A model generated the notes under the pieces. The model was not told the DNA's origin and did no database searches. It was given only the letters and a program-made list of their open reading frames with translations. A DNA stretch of 64,000 nt, taken from positions 1,550,001-1,614,000 of the forward strand of contig NZ_VEBF01000002.1 in assembly GCF_007676705.1 (NCBI RefSeq), given 5' to 3'. Shown piece after piece: positions 25,426 to 35,177 of the stretch. The DNA is from Paenibacillus xylanexedens (GTDB taxonomy: Bacteria > Bacillota > Bacilli > Paenibacillales > Paenibacillaceae). The translations under genes and the position numbers were made by a program. Position 1 is the first letter of the stretch; each line of letters starts with the position of its first letter.

Positions 25426-26454
25426 ATGCGTACATTCAAAAAGATAGCTATTCTAGCAGCGATGACACTTCTATTGACTACACTGCTCAGCGGGTGTGGC
25501 GGCAATGCCACAACACCTGTTAACGGCGCAGGTGCATCTAATAGCGAGGGGCAAGAAAATACACAGGTAGACAAAATTATGGTGTCTGAGGTTTATCACA
25601 ATCTGCTCTACCTTCCCTTGTATGTAGCGAACAACCAAGGTTTTCTAAAAGAGAATCGCATTGAGCTATCTTCCATCCGTGCTGCCGGAAGCGGGCCAAC
25701 AGCATTGTCGTCGGTCATCTCAGGTGAGTCCGCATTCTCCTTCCATGGTCCTGAACATGTCGCATTCGCTAATGCGAAGGGCGGAGATGCTCGCTCACTG
25801 GTCCTTCTATCCGGCAGCGCTCCAGTATGGGCAGTCGCGAGAGAAGGAGTAACGGTAAACACCACAGAGGACTTCAAGGGGAAGACCATCGTAGTGGGCT
25901 TGGCGCCTACAAGCTCCAACAGTTTACTACGGAAGTTGTTCGCTGATAATAACATCGATATCGACAAGGATGTGACGATCACTGAGGTTCAAAATGGCTC
26001 CGAGCTTGGTGCTGTATTAGCCGGCAAAGCCGACATTGCTATCGTTTACGAACCTCAACTGGATCAAGGCATTGCAGAGGGGCTGCATATTGTCCATGAT
26101 TTCACGAAGGATTATCCAGACTTCGCCTTTGCAACGATGAACACAACCGCAAGCTTCATTGAGAAGAATCCCGATCTCACCCAGCGCTTCGTGACCTCAA
26201 TCGAGCAAGCCCTGGACTACATTCAATCGAATCCTGAAGGCGCCAAAGCAGTCGCAGTGAAGGAATTCCCGAATCTAGACAAGAACGTCGTGGAGCAAGC
26301 GGTACAACGCATGATCGACAGCAAGGTATATCCTGCAGAGGGACTCATCAATGAATCAGCATTCGAGACCGCAATTGGCATGCAGCGCTTCATCGGCAAC
26401 CTGAAGGAAGACCTCGCTTACGAGGACATTATCGATTCAAGCTTCACCAAATAG
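25426..26454 (+). CDS. NitT/TauT-type substrate-binding lipoprotein
   Basis: 342 residues with lipobox LLSGC near residue 24, then the NMT1/SsuA-type fold (YHNLLYLPLYVANNQGF; SGPTALSSVISGESAF; GKTIVVGLAPTSSNS). It resembles ThiY/SsuA-like binding proteins for pyrimidine precursors or sulfonates. With amidase and RidA downstream and PucR upstream, an amide, ureide or pyrimidine-like ligand is more likely than a sulfonate. Ligand not determinable from sequence. Confidence 0.9.
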   Translation: MRTFKKIAILAAMTLLLTTLLSGCGGNATTPVNGAGASNSEGQENTQVDKIMVSEVYHNLLYLPLYVANNQGFLKENRIELSSIRAAGSGPTALSSVISGESAFSFHGPEHVAFANAKGGDARSLVLLSGSAPVWAVAREGVTVNTTEDFKGKTIVVGLAPTSSNSLLRKLFADNNIDIDKDVTITEVQNGSELGAVLAGKADIAIVYEPQLDQGIAEGLHIVHDFTKDYPDFAFATMNTTASFIEKNPDLTQRFVTSIEQALDYIQSNPEGAKAVAVKEFPNLDKNVVEQAVQRMIDSKVYPAEGLINESAFETAIGMQRFIGNLKEDLAYEDIIDSSFTK

Positions 26455-26465
26455 AGAGAGAAAGG

Positions 26466-26651
26466 TTGATTACTCTGAAGCAGGACGACTATCTCACACA
26501 CCGACGTACAGAAAGTGCCAGATATGCGAACGGAGTTATTACCAGCGAGGAGCTTGCCCTATTTACAGCCGACTTGAAGCTGATTCGAAGCTTCAAGCTG
26601 CCAGAAGAAGTAGGGCCCAATCCCCCGCATAGGAGAGTGCCTCTGCGATGA
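26466..26651 (+). CDS. Small GatC/AtzG-like protein, probable amidase partner
   Basis: 61 residues. The core TSEELALFTADLKLIRSFKL followed by PEEVGPNPPHR matches the GatC/AtzG pattern (EEL..FT..L..I..., then a proline-rich tail). Its stop overlaps the amidase start (ATGA), so the two are made together. GatC and AtzG wrap around and stabilise amidase-signature partners, which is the inferred role. The TTG start has GAAAGG directly upstream with almost no spacing, so the exact start is unsure. Confidence 0.65.
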   Translation: MITLKQDDYLTHRRTESARYANGVITSEELALFTADLKLIRSFKLPEEVGPNPPHRRVPLR

Positions 26652-28024
26652 TTACGAAACCACTTAACGAGCTGACGATTGCTGAAGCCGCAAAACTGAT
26701 CAAAAACAAGACGGTATCTCCTGTCGAGCTTACGAAATCCTATTTGGATCGCATTGAGAAAGTAGAACCTGCTGTGCAAGCCTTCGTTACAGTCACCGCA
26801 GAACAAGCCTTGCAGGCTGCAAAAGAGTCTGAGCGCAAACTGATGAATGGCGAATATCTCGGTCCTCTGCATGGCATTCCATATGGAGCCAAAGACATTA
26901 TCCATACCGCTGGCATACGCACCTCGGCAGGATCAAGTACCTATCCTGACTTTGTACCCGAGACGAATGCTACTGTAATTCATAAGTTGCAGGCAGCAGG
27001 TGCTATCCTGCTCGGCAAGACGACAACGACGGAATATGCCTTCCAGGGAGGAGAACCGCCAACCCGCAATCCGTGGAATCTAGAGCATACCCCGGGCGGT
27101 TCCAGTTCCGGCTCCGCCGCCGCAGTAGCGGCTGGCATGGCTTCCTTCACACTCGGAACACAGACCTTCGGATCTCTGCTAAGACCCGCAGCTTACAACG
27201 GATTAACCTGTATGAAGCCCACTTACGGCAGGGTTAGCCGTAACGGTGTCATCACAGCCAGCTGGAGCCTGGATCATATTGGCGCCTTCACTCGATCCGC
27301 ACAAGATAACGCGATCGTTCTTGAAGCGATGGCCGGGCAAGATGAGATGGACTCCTTCACGCTTCCTCACGGCAAGCCAGACTTAACAAGCGCTCTTGAG
27401 CATCCTATCTCAGGAATGGTCATCGGTCTGCCGAGCAACTTCTTCCAGACTGATGAACCAGCGATCTTGTTAGCCGTAGAGTCGGCAATCACCGTACTCG
27501 AGAAGCTGGGCATGCAATGGAAGAAGGTAGACCTGCCTTCTTATATGGAAGAGACATTTGCTGCTCATCGTATGGTAATGCGGGCAGAAGCTGCCGCCTT
27601 CCATCAAGAACGCTTCGCAGAAGCCTCTGATCGTTACGGACATACGATGCGGGAGCAGCTTGAGCTTGGCTACCAGACGAGTGCCGTTGATTACTTGCAG
27701 GCACAGCGCATCCGAACGATATTCCGGAGTGAGATGATGATGTTGTTCGATGAAGTGGATGTGTTATTGACTCCATCAACACCATATGCGGCCCCATATG
27801 GCTACAAGACAGGTAGCCCTATTTTCAACGGACCCTTTACCAATACAGGACTACCTTCCATCACCGTTCCCATCGGATTCGATACCACCTCAGGGAAGCC
27901 ATTGCCTATCGGCATGCAGCTTGCTGGTCCACTTATGCGAGAAGACCGCTTATTGTCCATCGCTCATCATTATCAGCAGGCTACGATCTGGCATCAGTTA
28001 ACAACAAACATTCACACTCATTAG
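26648..28024 (+). CDS. Amidase-signature hydrolase
   Basis: 458 residues. Catalytic Ser-cisSer-Lys triad visible: lysine in PYGAKDI (about residue 80), cis-serine in GGSSSGSAAAVAAG (about 154-158) and nucleophile in QTFGSLLRPAAYNG (about 179). Hydrolyses a C-N amide bond. The QTFGS form instead of DTGGS is found in AtzE/carboxybiuret-type and other small-amide hydrolases. The small GatC/AtzG-like partner upstream supports an AtzE-like complex rather than tRNA amidation. The substrate is inferred only as the compound brought in by the importer. Confidence 0.9.
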   Translation: MITKPLNELTIAEAAKLIKNKTVSPVELTKSYLDRIEKVEPAVQAFVTVTAEQALQAAKESERKLMNGEYLGPLHGIPYGAKDIIHTAGIRTSAGSSTYPDFVPETNATVIHKLQAAGAILLGKTTTTEYAFQGGEPPTRNPWNLEHTPGGSSSGSAAAVAAGMASFTLGTQTFGSLLRPAAYNGLTCMKPTYGRVSRNGVITASWSLDHIGAFTRSAQDNAIVLEAMAGQDEMDSFTLPHGKPDLTSALEHPISGMVIGLPSNFFQTDEPAILLAVESAITVLEKLGMQWKKVDLPSYMEETFAAHRMVMRAEAAAFHQERFAEASDRYGHTMREQLELGYQTSAVDYLQAQRIRTIFRSEMMMLFDEVDVLLTPSTPYAAPYGYKTGSPIFNGPFTNTGLPSITVPIGFDTTSGKPLPIGMQLAGPLMREDRLLSIAHHYQQATIWHQLTTNIHTH

Positions 28025-28031
28025 GAAAGGA

Positions 28032-28430
28032 ATGACAACCACTATGTCTACCATCATACACGCAAGTGCTGCACCCCAATTTCCGCTTCCTTTCTCCCAT
28101 GCTGTCCGTGCAGGAGATATGGTCTACGTCGCAGGTCAAGTAGGTGTCGATCCACAGACGCTTGAGCCCATTGGCGGCATTAAGGAACAGACCGAACAGT
28201 GCATTCGCAATATTGAGGTTATTCTGCAAGAAGCCGGACTTACACTTGATCATATTGTGAAGGTAACCACGCATCTGGCCCGAGTAGAGGATCAGCCCGA
28301 ATACAACGAAGTATATGCGCGAATGATTAAGCAACCATACCCTGCCCGTATTACTGTATTCAGCGGTTTAGGCCCTTATTTAATTGAGATGGAAGTGCTG
28401 GCGTATGCACCATCCGTTCGTGGAGAGTAG
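28032..28430 (+). CDS. RidA/YjgF-family enamine/imine deaminase
   Basis: 132 residues (or 128 from the ATG at 28044). FSHAVRAGDMVYVAGQVGVD, EQTEQCIRNIEVIL and the C-terminal PARITVFSGL with E in LIEMEV are the RidA signature, including the arginine and glutamate of the active pocket. RidA proteins clear reactive enamines or act in ureide and pyrimidine breakdown. It is the last gene of the importer-amidase operon, 7 nt after the amidase stop, followed by a hairpin at 28448-28475. Confidence 0.9.
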   Translation: MTTTMSTIIHASAAPQFPLPFSHAVRAGDMVYVAGQVGVDPQTLEPIGGIKEQTEQCIRNIEVILQEAGLTLDHIVKVTTHLARVEDQPEYNEVYARMIKQPYPARITVFSGLGPYLIEMEVLAYAPSVRGE

Positions 28431-28478
28431 CACATCACACAAAAACACCTGTACCCGTAGATGGGTACAGATGCTCAC

Positions 28479-28522
28479 ATTTTCGAGAAATCCGGTCTCT
28501 TTGGAGAAGCGGGTTTCTTCGT
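28479..28522. terminator. Hairpin between RidA and chemoreceptor genes
   Basis: CGAGAAATCC pairs imperfectly with GGGTTTCTTCG between convergent genes, followed on the plus strand by T-rich sequence; on the minus strand the A-rich start gives a weaker tail. Confidence 0.6.
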
Positions 28523-28526
28523 GTTT

Positions 28527-30584
28527 CTATTTTGTTTTGAAGCGGGATGATTCTTCGGCAAGTTGCTTGGATAATCCATCGATTCTTTGAACCATATCTG
28601 CCAAATGTTCTGTCATGCCGGATTGCTCCTGCATTGTTGCTGTGACTTCCTCTACAGAAGCAGACACCTCTTCACCTGAAGCAGACAAGTTCTGTGCAGC
28701 TCCAATGACGTCATCCTTATCACGTTCAATGGATTGGATCTCCGTGGCAATGGCCTGCACCTGGTTCATCATCTCATTCATATTCTCGGTGACAAAATTG
28801 AATGTCTCCTTGGTCTGGCTAACACTGCTCTTATGCTGTGCCGCAATCTTCTCAATGGCTTGTACACTTCGGTTATTTTGCTCCACATGTTCAATCGTCT
28901 GCGTCACAATTCGGTTGATGTCCTCTGATTGCGCCGTTGTCTGCTCAGCCAGCTTGCGGATCTCGGAAGCAACGACTGCGAAGCCACGTCCCTGATCACC
29001 AGCTCTCGCCGCCTCGATCGAAGCATTCAATGCCAGTAACTTCGTCTGATTTGCGATTTCAGCAATCGTACCCGTGATTTGGTGAATACCAGATGAACTC
29101 TCAGCGAGTTGCACCGTAGTTTTGGAGATGTTACCAACTTCAATCTCGTTCCGTCCGTTCACCGCAATAAGTGCATCAATAACTTCATGATTATTCTTGA
29201 ATGCATCCGTAATCTCATCTGCCTTGAACCTCACCGCCTGCGACATTCCATTCACGTTAGCAATCTTATTACCAACATTCATGAATTTGTCCACAATGGC
29301 TTCCGTATCGTTTGCCTGGGATTCCATGGCTCTTGAAATCTCAAATGCTGTTGTCGTTGTTTCGGCAATCGTGGTCGAGGTTTGCTGAGTGGACTTTTCC
29401 AGCTCAGATGTACTAGTTTTCAAGATGCCGATGGAATGGTTCATGCTGGAGATCAGTTGCTTGTTCCCTTCGGCCATCGTGTTGAAGCTGTCTGCAAGCT
29501 CCTTGAATTCCCCGCTGTACTTGCCTTGTGCCTGAACGGTCAGATCTCCGCCGGCCAACTGTTTGAACAACAGCGTTATTCGGCTAATCGGTCTGGTAAC
29601 CAGCAAAGATATCAGAATACCGGCTATGACGGAAACCGCAATAGCACTAAACAGAACAATATACATCTGTTTTGCCATCGCACGTAAAGGCTTCTGCACA
29701 TCGCTCAGTTTATCTTCAACAACGACGGTCCAGTCGGATCTTGGGATTTTGGAGTAATACGCCACTTTCTCATCTGTGCTAACATCCCCTTGCTGCAGTT
29801 CAGCACTTGGTGCAAGATCAATCAATGATTGGTATTCACCGGACTCCATCTTCTGGCCTGCCATCTTCTCATCCGCTGAGTCGTAGATGACCGTACCTAC
29901 ACGGTCCAGAATGATAACTTTTCCCTCATCATTAATATTGATGTTTTGTAGCTGATTAACGAAGAACGAGGTGGATGCCGCAGATACGAGCACTCCCTGT
30001 ACTTCTTGATTCTCATTGTAGATCGGCATGGCGAAAGCTGTACCGAGTTGTCCGGAGGACTTGGCTACAATCCCTTCACTGATCACGTCTTTACCCTGAA
30101 TCGCTTCTTGGAAGTATGCCCGATCCCCACGTTCCGCCTTGATAACTGCCGGATCATTCGCTGCAACAATAATGCCATTCCGATCCAACAAAATTAGACT
30201 GTTGTTACCTTCCATACCTGCCAGACTGTCCACCAGTATGCCATTTGCCTTATCTAGCAGTTCATTGTTTTCCGAGAAAAAGTTCTCACCTTCCTGTCCA
30301 TCCGTATTCCGAATCTCTAGCAGATCCCGGAAGGTCCGATGTGTCGTAATGAGAAAGGTAGATTGTTCTTCCAAACTTAGTGAAGCATACAACCCTGCAC
30401 CCACCCGGTCCGAGGTTGCCTTAATTTCATCTTTGCTTTTGTCGAGCGTAATGACTGCTGCTACGCTGTAACATACTACCGCAGTTGCCGCCAGTACGAT
30501 ACACACCAGCAGACTGATCATAAGCGGCAATTTGATTCTGAACGACATGTTGAGCATGCGTTCTCTAGCCTTGCTAAATACCAT
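28527..30584 (-). CDS. Methyl-accepting chemotaxis protein with dCache sensor
   Basis: 685 residues. Membrane segment near residue 20-45, an external dCache_1 sensor of about 260 residues ([20 protein letters not shown] is the conserved motif), second membrane segment ([20 protein letters not shown]), HAMP, and a cytoplasmic signalling domain with the hairpin tip [20 protein letters not shown] and [18 protein letters not shown]. The ATG at 30584 is chosen from GGTGG 8 nt upstream. It transmits ligand signals to CheA/CheW. The ligand is unknown; dCache domains often bind amino acids or purines, and the nitrogen-compound operon lies beside it. Confidence 0.93.
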   Translation of the reverse strand: MVFSKARERMLNMSFRIKLPLMISLLVCIVLAATAVVCYSVAAVITLDKSKDEIKATSDRVGAGLYASLSLEEQSTFLITTHRTFRDLLEIRNTDGQEGENFFSENNELLDKANGILVDSLAGMEGNNSLILLDRNGIIVAANDPAVIKAERGDRAYFQEAIQGKDVISEGIVAKSSGQLGTAFAMPIYNENQEVQGVLVSAASTSFFVNQLQNININDEGKVIILDRVGTVIYDSADEKMAGQKMESGEYQSLIDLAPSAELQQGDVSTDEKVAYYSKIPRSDWTVVVEDKLSDVQKPLRAMAKQMYIVLFSAIAVSVIAGILISLLVTRPISRITLLFKQLAGGDLTVQAQGKYSGEFKELADSFNTMAEGNKQLISSMNHSIGILKTSTSELEKSTQQTSTTIAETTTTAFEISRAMESQANDTEAIVDKFMNVGNKIANVNGMSQAVRFKADEITDAFKNNHEVIDALIAVNGRNEIEVGNISKTTVQLAESSSGIHQITGTIAEIANQTKLLALNASIEAARAGDQGRGFAVVASEIRKLAEQTTAQSEDINRIVTQTIEHVEQNNRSVQAIEKIAAQHKSSVSQTKETFNFVTENMNEMMNQVQAIATEIQSIERDKDDVIGAAQNLSASGEEVSASVEEVTATMQEQSGMTEHLADMVQRIDGLSKQLAEESSRFKTK

Positions 30585-30808
30585 AATTACATCCACCATC
30601 CATTTTCATTTTCGTCATTATAAGTCCAATTCTATGTATCTACTTTATATCGGTCGATATCAAATAATCTGTAAGCTGTTGCCCAGTTATTCTAGGCCAA
30701 AGGCCACTGCAGACAATTGGAAAATGTAGACTTTGGGTTAATACAAAATATGACATCAACATCGTATAATGTATGAAATACATATCGTGCAGGAAGAGGG
30801 ACGACTTA

Positions 30809-31225
30809 TTGAATACAAAAATGCCCACTTTATTAAACGTCATCCGTGCCCTGTTAGGGGTACAATCCATCTTCATTGGGATTTCCATGACATTCCTTAT
30901 TGCAGATCTATTCCGTAATAGTGCGGATTACTCCGCGTTTCCGCTATCTGATCAGGTCGCCTATTTTACAAGTATCGGGTTCCGGGTCCTCATGGTTCTG
31001 GTTCCGCCGATTCTGACCATCGTATTTATCTCAAGACGAAGCTATAAACTAACAATTACATTCATGAGCCTGGCCCTATTTTTTGGCGTTGTGTTCTTTC
31101 AGAACTTCCTCGTCTTGCTGCACATCTTCATGTTGCTCTGTCTGTTGCTTCATAAGCCCAGCAAGGTGTATCTTAAGCAGGAAGGCCCTCCGCGAGAATA
31201 CAACCAGGAGAATCTGCGGTTATAG
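30809..31225 (+). CDS. Small four-helix membrane protein (first of a tandem pair)
   Basis: 138 residues with four hydrophobic segments, ending in a cytoplasmic basic tail (HKPSKVYLKQEG). The TTG start is chosen from AAGAGGG 8 nt upstream. The next gene encodes a clear relative: MPTLLNVIRALLGVQ versus LPTLLNVVRILLSVK, and LLHKPSKVYLK versus LLHRPSKLYLK. The pair looks like a tandem duplication. Function unknown. Confidence 0.75.
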   Translation: MNTKMPTLLNVIRALLGVQSIFIGISMTFLIADLFRNSADYSAFPLSDQVAYFTSIGFRVLMVLVPPILTIVFISRRSYKLTITFMSLALFFGVVFFQNFLVLLHIFMLLCLLLHKPSKVYLKQEGPPREYNQENLRL

Positions 31226-31251
31226 ATTCGAAGTAGAATAGGAGAAGTGGT

Positions 31252-31677
31252 ATGGTAAAAACAGCATTACCCACGCTATTAAATGTCGTGCGCATTTTAT
31301 TGAGTGTAAAACTGATCTACGTGATCGTGTCCTTTATCGTGTTCCTCATTGACTTCAACCCGAACATGGAGGCCTATCTTGCTTTCTCACGCAAAGGAAA
31401 TGATCTGGCTTATGCCTCTGGCGTAATCATAGCCAGAATGTTGTTTATCATCGGTCCCAGCCTGCTCGCTGTTATATTCATCACCAAGAGAAAGTTCAAG
31501 CTCACCGTGACGTTTCTGAGTCTGGCGCTATTCGTTGCCATTCCGAATGAGAGTAACCTGTTCACCCTGATTCATCTCTTCGCCCTGCTCGTCGTACTCT
31601 TGCACCGTCCAAGCAAGTTGTATCTGAAACGAAACGATACCCGTGTCAATGAAGCAGTAGTTGAAGCGAAGGCTTAA
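31252..31677 (+). CDS. Small four-helix membrane protein (second of a tandem pair)
   Basis: 141 residues, four membrane segments, paralogous to the gene 27 bp upstream across its whole length. AGGAG lies 7 nt before the ATG. Conserved features are the PTLLNV start, KLTVTFLSLALF and the HRPSKLYLK end. No family name recognised; the two may form a heteromer. Confidence 0.75.
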   Translation: MVKTALPTLLNVVRILLSVKLIYVIVSFIVFLIDFNPNMEAYLAFSRKGNDLAYASGVIIARMLFIIGPSLLAVIFITKRKFKLTVTFLSLALFVAIPNESNLFTLIHLFALLVVLLHRPSKLYLKRNDTRVNEAVVEAKA

Positions 31678-31694
31678 CTCGAAAACGTGATAAA

Positions 31695-31823
31695 ATGATA
31701 TTGAAGTCCAGAAAAAACGTGACGTTGATAACTACGACTGTCATTGTGATCATTGCAGCACCCTTGCTGTACTCGCAAGATATGATCTGGAATAAACAGA
31801 TGAGCGCACAAGAAATTATGTAA
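31695..31823 (+). CDS. Possible 42-residue single-span membrane protein
   Basis: A short frame from ATG at 31695: basic start (MILKSRKN), a hydrophobic helix (VTLITTTVIVIIAAPLLY), then a polar tail. It follows the tandem pair by 17 bp and is itself followed directly by a terminator, which suggests it is the last gene of that operon. No good ribosome site is seen, so it may be a remnant or depend on translation from upstream. Confidence 0.4.
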   Translation: MILKSRKNVTLITTTVIVIIAAPLLYSQDMIWNKQMSAQEIM

Positions 31824-31829
31824 TAATAA

Positions 31830-31872
31830 AAAAACAAGGACGTTCCTTAGTATTACAGGAAGGTCCTTGTTT
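31830..31872. terminator. Bidirectional terminator
   Basis: AAACAAGGAC and GTCCTTGTTT arms with an inner TTCCT/AGGAA pair, flanked by A-rich and T-rich ends. Lies between convergent operons. Confidence 0.88.
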
Positions 31873-31911
31873 GATAGGATTCACTATACAAAGTGAATGT
31901 GAAATTTACAC

Positions 31912-33075
31912 TTACAGTGCAGCTTGATAAATTTGTACTACATCTTCACGCTGCAATTTTTTGAAGAATCCGAACGGACCGAATCGCATCGCTTTATCAG
32001 CCATCGCATCAATCTGACTGTCGTCGATGTCATAGTCAGCCAAACGGCTAGGGGCACCAATCGAAGTCCAGAAGTTGCGCAAGGCTTCAATGCCTTCTTC
32101 AGCGACTTGTTTGTCCGACTTTCCAGTAGGATTAATATCAAATACATTGACGGCCATACGTTTGAATCGATCTACATCCACATCCAGATTATGCTTCATC
32201 CAGTGTGGGAAGAGGATTGCAAGACCTCCCCCATGAGGAATGTCATACACAGCCGATACGGCATGTTCTATATTGTGAGAAGCCCAATCTCCGGCAAGGC
32301 CCATATTCAGCACATCGTTAAGCGCCATTGTTCCACAGTAGAGAATGGTTTCACGCAGTTCATAGTTTTCTGGATCTTTAATCAGACGATGGGCCGTATC
32401 AATAACGGTACGAAGAATCGTCTCACAGAATCCAAGCTGAACCGGTGTATTCGTATCCAGATGGAAATAATGTTCAAACACATGAGACATCATGTCCACC
32501 ATGCCGTATACAGTCTGATCCAGAGGTACGGTGTATGTGTACACCGGGTCGAGAATGGAGAACGCTGGGAAAGAATACTCGCTGAACCATGCCCATTTTT
32601 CCTGCGTGTCCTGATTGGTTATTACTGAACCGTTGTTCATCTCGGAGCCTGTCGCTGCCATCGTCAGAATTGTACCCAGTGGAAGTCCGCCTTCCGGGGT
32701 TGCTTCGCGCACAACAACATCCCACATGTCTCCATCGTATTTGGCTCCTACTGCGATGGCTTTCCCGCAGTCAAGTACACTGCCACCGCCAACCGCAAGA
32801 ACCAGATCAATGTTATGTGTTCTGCATAGTTCTACACCCTTATGAACCGTAGACAGACGAGGGTTCGGTTCCACACCTGCCAGTTCCGTAACCTCTGCTC
32901 CGATTTCATTCAACTGGCTGATTACTTGATCGTACAGCCCGCTACGTTTGATGCTTCCACCACCATATACAAGCAAAATACGCTTTCCGTATTTTGGAAC
33001 TTCGGTTTGTAGTGCTTGAAGTTGCCCTTTGCCAAAAATCAGCCGGGTCGGATTATAAAACTGAAAAGATCTCAT
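31912..33075 (-). CDS. Iron-containing alcohol dehydrogenase (NADPH-dependent butanol dehydrogenase type)
   Basis: 387 residues, group III alcohol dehydrogenase. N-terminal nucleotide-binding half with [14 protein letters not shown] and [16 protein letters not shown]-terminal helical half with metal ligands in [19 protein letters not shown] and [16 protein letters not shown] 10 nt upstream supports the ATG at 33075. It resembles YugJ/BdhA enzymes, which reduce aldehydes with NADPH. Single gene, convergent with the membrane-protein operon. Confidence 0.92.
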   Translation of the reverse strand: MRSFQFYNPTRLIFGKGQLQALQTEVPKYGKRILLVYGGGSIKRSGLYDQVISQLNEIGAEVTELAGVEPNPRLSTVHKGVELCRTHNIDLVLAVGGGSVLDCGKAIAVGAKYDGDMWDVVVREATPEGGLPLGTILTMAATGSEMNNGSVITNQDTQEKWAWFSEYSFPAFSILDPVYTYTVPLDQTVYGMVDMMSHVFEHYFHLDTNTPVQLGFCETILRTVIDTAHRLIKDPENYELRETILYCGTMALNDVLNMGLAGDWASHNIEHAVSAVYDIPHGGGLAILFPHWMKHNLDVDVDRFKRMAVNVFDINPTGKSDKQVAEEGIEALRNFWTSIGAPSRLADYDIDDSQIDAMADKAMRFGPFGFFKKLQREDVVQIYQAAL

Positions 33076-33172
33076 AACGTATGTTCCTCCAAAGAAGTCT
33101 GAAATTTTGTGCATCCATCATTATAGTTCTCTTTATTCGTAAAAACAAATACAGGCAAGAAGGAGATAACAG

Positions 33173-34129
33173 ATGAGTATGGAGTCTAACACATTACAAC
33201 AATTATTAAAACAAACCATTAATCAATATGTATCCTCGGATATTCACATTCTAAGTATCAAAAGTAACCCTATGGGTGCGGGATCTCAAGCCGTTGAATT
33301 GCTTCGACATCATATTGAATACCTTATAAATGGAGTGAAAAGAGATATTTCTTTCGTAACAAAGAAGGCCACATTCATTGAACACTCTGCCTTGTCCAGA
33401 TTATTTTTACAGGGAGCCAATGTACCCTATAGTCTATCAAATGAAGTTCATACTCAAGATCGCAGTTTGATCTGCATTCAGGATGTGGACTACCAAACCG
33501 ATTATAGTCATCTGGATATAGACTTGCTTCAGAATAAAGAATTACGAGCACTGGCTTACATACATGGAACGAATATGGGGTCGAAAAAAGAACTGCCATG
33601 GATACCTATTGTGGATCGATCTCATATCATCGAAATGATGGAAAGACGCTGGAGACCTTTGTGGAACACCGCCATAGAAAGTCCATCATTCATTGAGGAA
33701 TTCGGATCACCGCTCATTTCGGAAATTGAAACTGTAGCAAGTAATATTGTAGATGATCTTGAAATTCTCATCGAGGATGAAAACTCACATACGATGATTC
33801 ATAATGATCTGAATCCTGGCAATGTATTGGTACACAACAATGAGGATGTTTATTTTATCGATTGGGAGGAAGCAAGGTATGGCTCCCTGTTCTTCGATAT
33901 CCCTCTGCGCTGTACACATTTGAAACAAGTTGAGATCTATCGGGAGTCCCTAAGTTCTCACGGATACGATATTCCACAACATCAATTCGAAAAGTACTTC
34001 TCTCTGGCATCCCGCTATCTCGGGATCCGTTATATGAGTTGGAACCTTGGGGTTTGGGAACAATACCCACATGCAAAAGACGACTTAAAAAAGTATATGA
34101 AAATGGTTATTCAACCTTTGTTCTCCTGA
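33173..34129 (+). CDS. Aminoglycoside phosphotransferase-like (APH/choline kinase fold) protein
   Basis: 318 residues. The C-terminal lobe has the kinase loop MIHNDLNPGNVLV (Brenner motif HxDxxxxN) and metal motif YFIDWEEARYG in place of DFG. The N-terminal lobe is diverged. AAGGAG lies 7 nt before the ATG. Such proteins phosphorylate small molecules such as sugars, choline or antibiotics; the target cannot be inferred. Divergent from the alcohol dehydrogenase gene. Confidence 0.82.
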   Translation: MSMESNTLQQLLKQTINQYVSSDIHILSIKSNPMGAGSQAVELLRHHIEYLINGVKRDISFVTKKATFIEHSALSRLFLQGANVPYSLSNEVHTQDRSLICIQDVDYQTDYSHLDIDLLQNKELRALAYIHGTNMGSKKELPWIPIVDRSHIIEMMERRWRPLWNTAIESPSFIEEFGSPLISEIETVASNIVDDLEILIEDENSHTMIHNDLNPGNVLVHNNEDVYFIDWEEARYGSLFFDIPLRCTHLKQVEIYRESLSSHGYDIPQHQFEKYFSLASRYLGIRYMSWNLGVWEQYPHAKDDLKKYMKMVIQPLFS

Positions 34130-34174
34130 TCCCTCATTCCACATAGTAAGACGAATTCACTGTTCTCCTGAACA

Positions 34175-34206
34175 AAAAAAGCTCCTGCCAGCAAAGCGGC
34201 AGGAGC
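34175..34206 (-). terminator. Terminator of the amidohydrolase/GNAT operon
   Basis: CTCCTGCC pairs with GGCAGGAG; on the minus strand the stem is followed by seven T residues. Confidence 0.9.
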
Positions 34207-34298
34207 GTACATCACAGGGATTCAATATAACCATCGCATGCTTCCATAACATCCCTGGTATACATCCCCTCAGATATTATTAATTCGGGACTTAGGTT

Positions 34299-35177
34299 CT
34301 ACCCCAGATCGGCAATACGCTGTCCAATACGTGGAAACAGCCCAAAAGCATTCTCGTAGAACACTTTATCATGATGCTGCTCCGGTACAAGCCGGCGGAC
34401 GAATTCGGCGTACAGATCGATGGGCGCAAGCGGCCAGTCAGTGCCAAACAGCATTTTCTCGTAATGATCCGAATAGACCAAGGCCCGGCGGAAATGATCC
34501 ATGAACAAAGGCTCGTTCATGAACCGTTCAAAATGAGGCCGATCCCCCACCACAAGACCAGACAAATCCGCATACACGTTAGGATTCTTCGCCACCACTT
34601 CAGCTGCATCCATCACCCAGGGATCACCCAAATGACAGATCATGAAGTTCACACCGCGTTGCTGCAAGGCTAATTCATCCACCGTCAGTGGATGCGAGTA
34701 CTTAAGCAACCCGTTCATGGAGTACGTGTCTCCTGTATGAATCACGACAGGCAAGTTATACTTGGCTGCGAGTTCATAGACCGGAGTATAGATTTTGTCA
34801 TACACATAGTGATGATAGTATCCGGCATAGAGTTTAATTCCGGCTACCTCCGGGGATTGCAGTCTTGCTTCAATCCGGTCAAGCTCGTCCTGAGCGTGTT
34901 TACCGTCTAGCGCATTAGGATTGATGCCCACGCATTCCATGAGGAATGATGGAACCTTCTCTTCCAAATCAAGTCCCATCGGATTAGGGGAACTGGAATC
35001 CGGGAACGCTCCCTTCGTCTGCTCCGTAACCCCCATTCCAATGCCAAGAATGACGTCGTTCTTATCAAACTCCGCTTTAAGACCAGCGGCAGAGTAATCC
35101 ACTTTAGACAGATCGATTGCTGTTCGGTGAAAGCTGTCGATGTCCGACAGATGAATGTGAATATCAATGATCGGCAT
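34299..35177 (-). CDS. Amidohydrolase-2 family metal-dependent hydrolase
   Basis: 292 residues, TIM-barrel amidohydrolase (PF04909 type). Metal and substrate motifs: IDIHIHLSD at the start, lysine-bearing strand GIKLYAGYYHH, VVIHTGDTY, ICHLGDPW and the final aspartate in LFGTDWPLAP. The ATG at 35177 has AAAGGAGG 6 nt upstream and overlaps the end of the large GNAT fusion by 14 nt, so the two are coupled. Members decarboxylate or hydrolyse cyclic acids; the substrate is unknown. Confidence 0.87.
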   Translation of the reverse strand: MPIIDIHIHLSDIDSFHRTAIDLSKVDYSAAGLKAEFDKNDVILGIGMGVTEQTKGAFPDSSSPNPMGLDLEEKVPSFLMECVGINPNALDGKHAQDELDRIEARLQSPEVAGIKLYAGYYHHYVYDKIYTPVYELAAKYNLPVVIHTGDTYSMNGLLKYSHPLTVDELALQQRGVNFMICHLGDPWVMDAAEVVAKNPNVYADLSGLVVGDRPHFERFMNEPLFMDHFRRALVYSDHYEKMLFGTDWPLAPIDLYAEFVRRLVPEQHHDKVFYENAFGLFPRIGQRIADLG

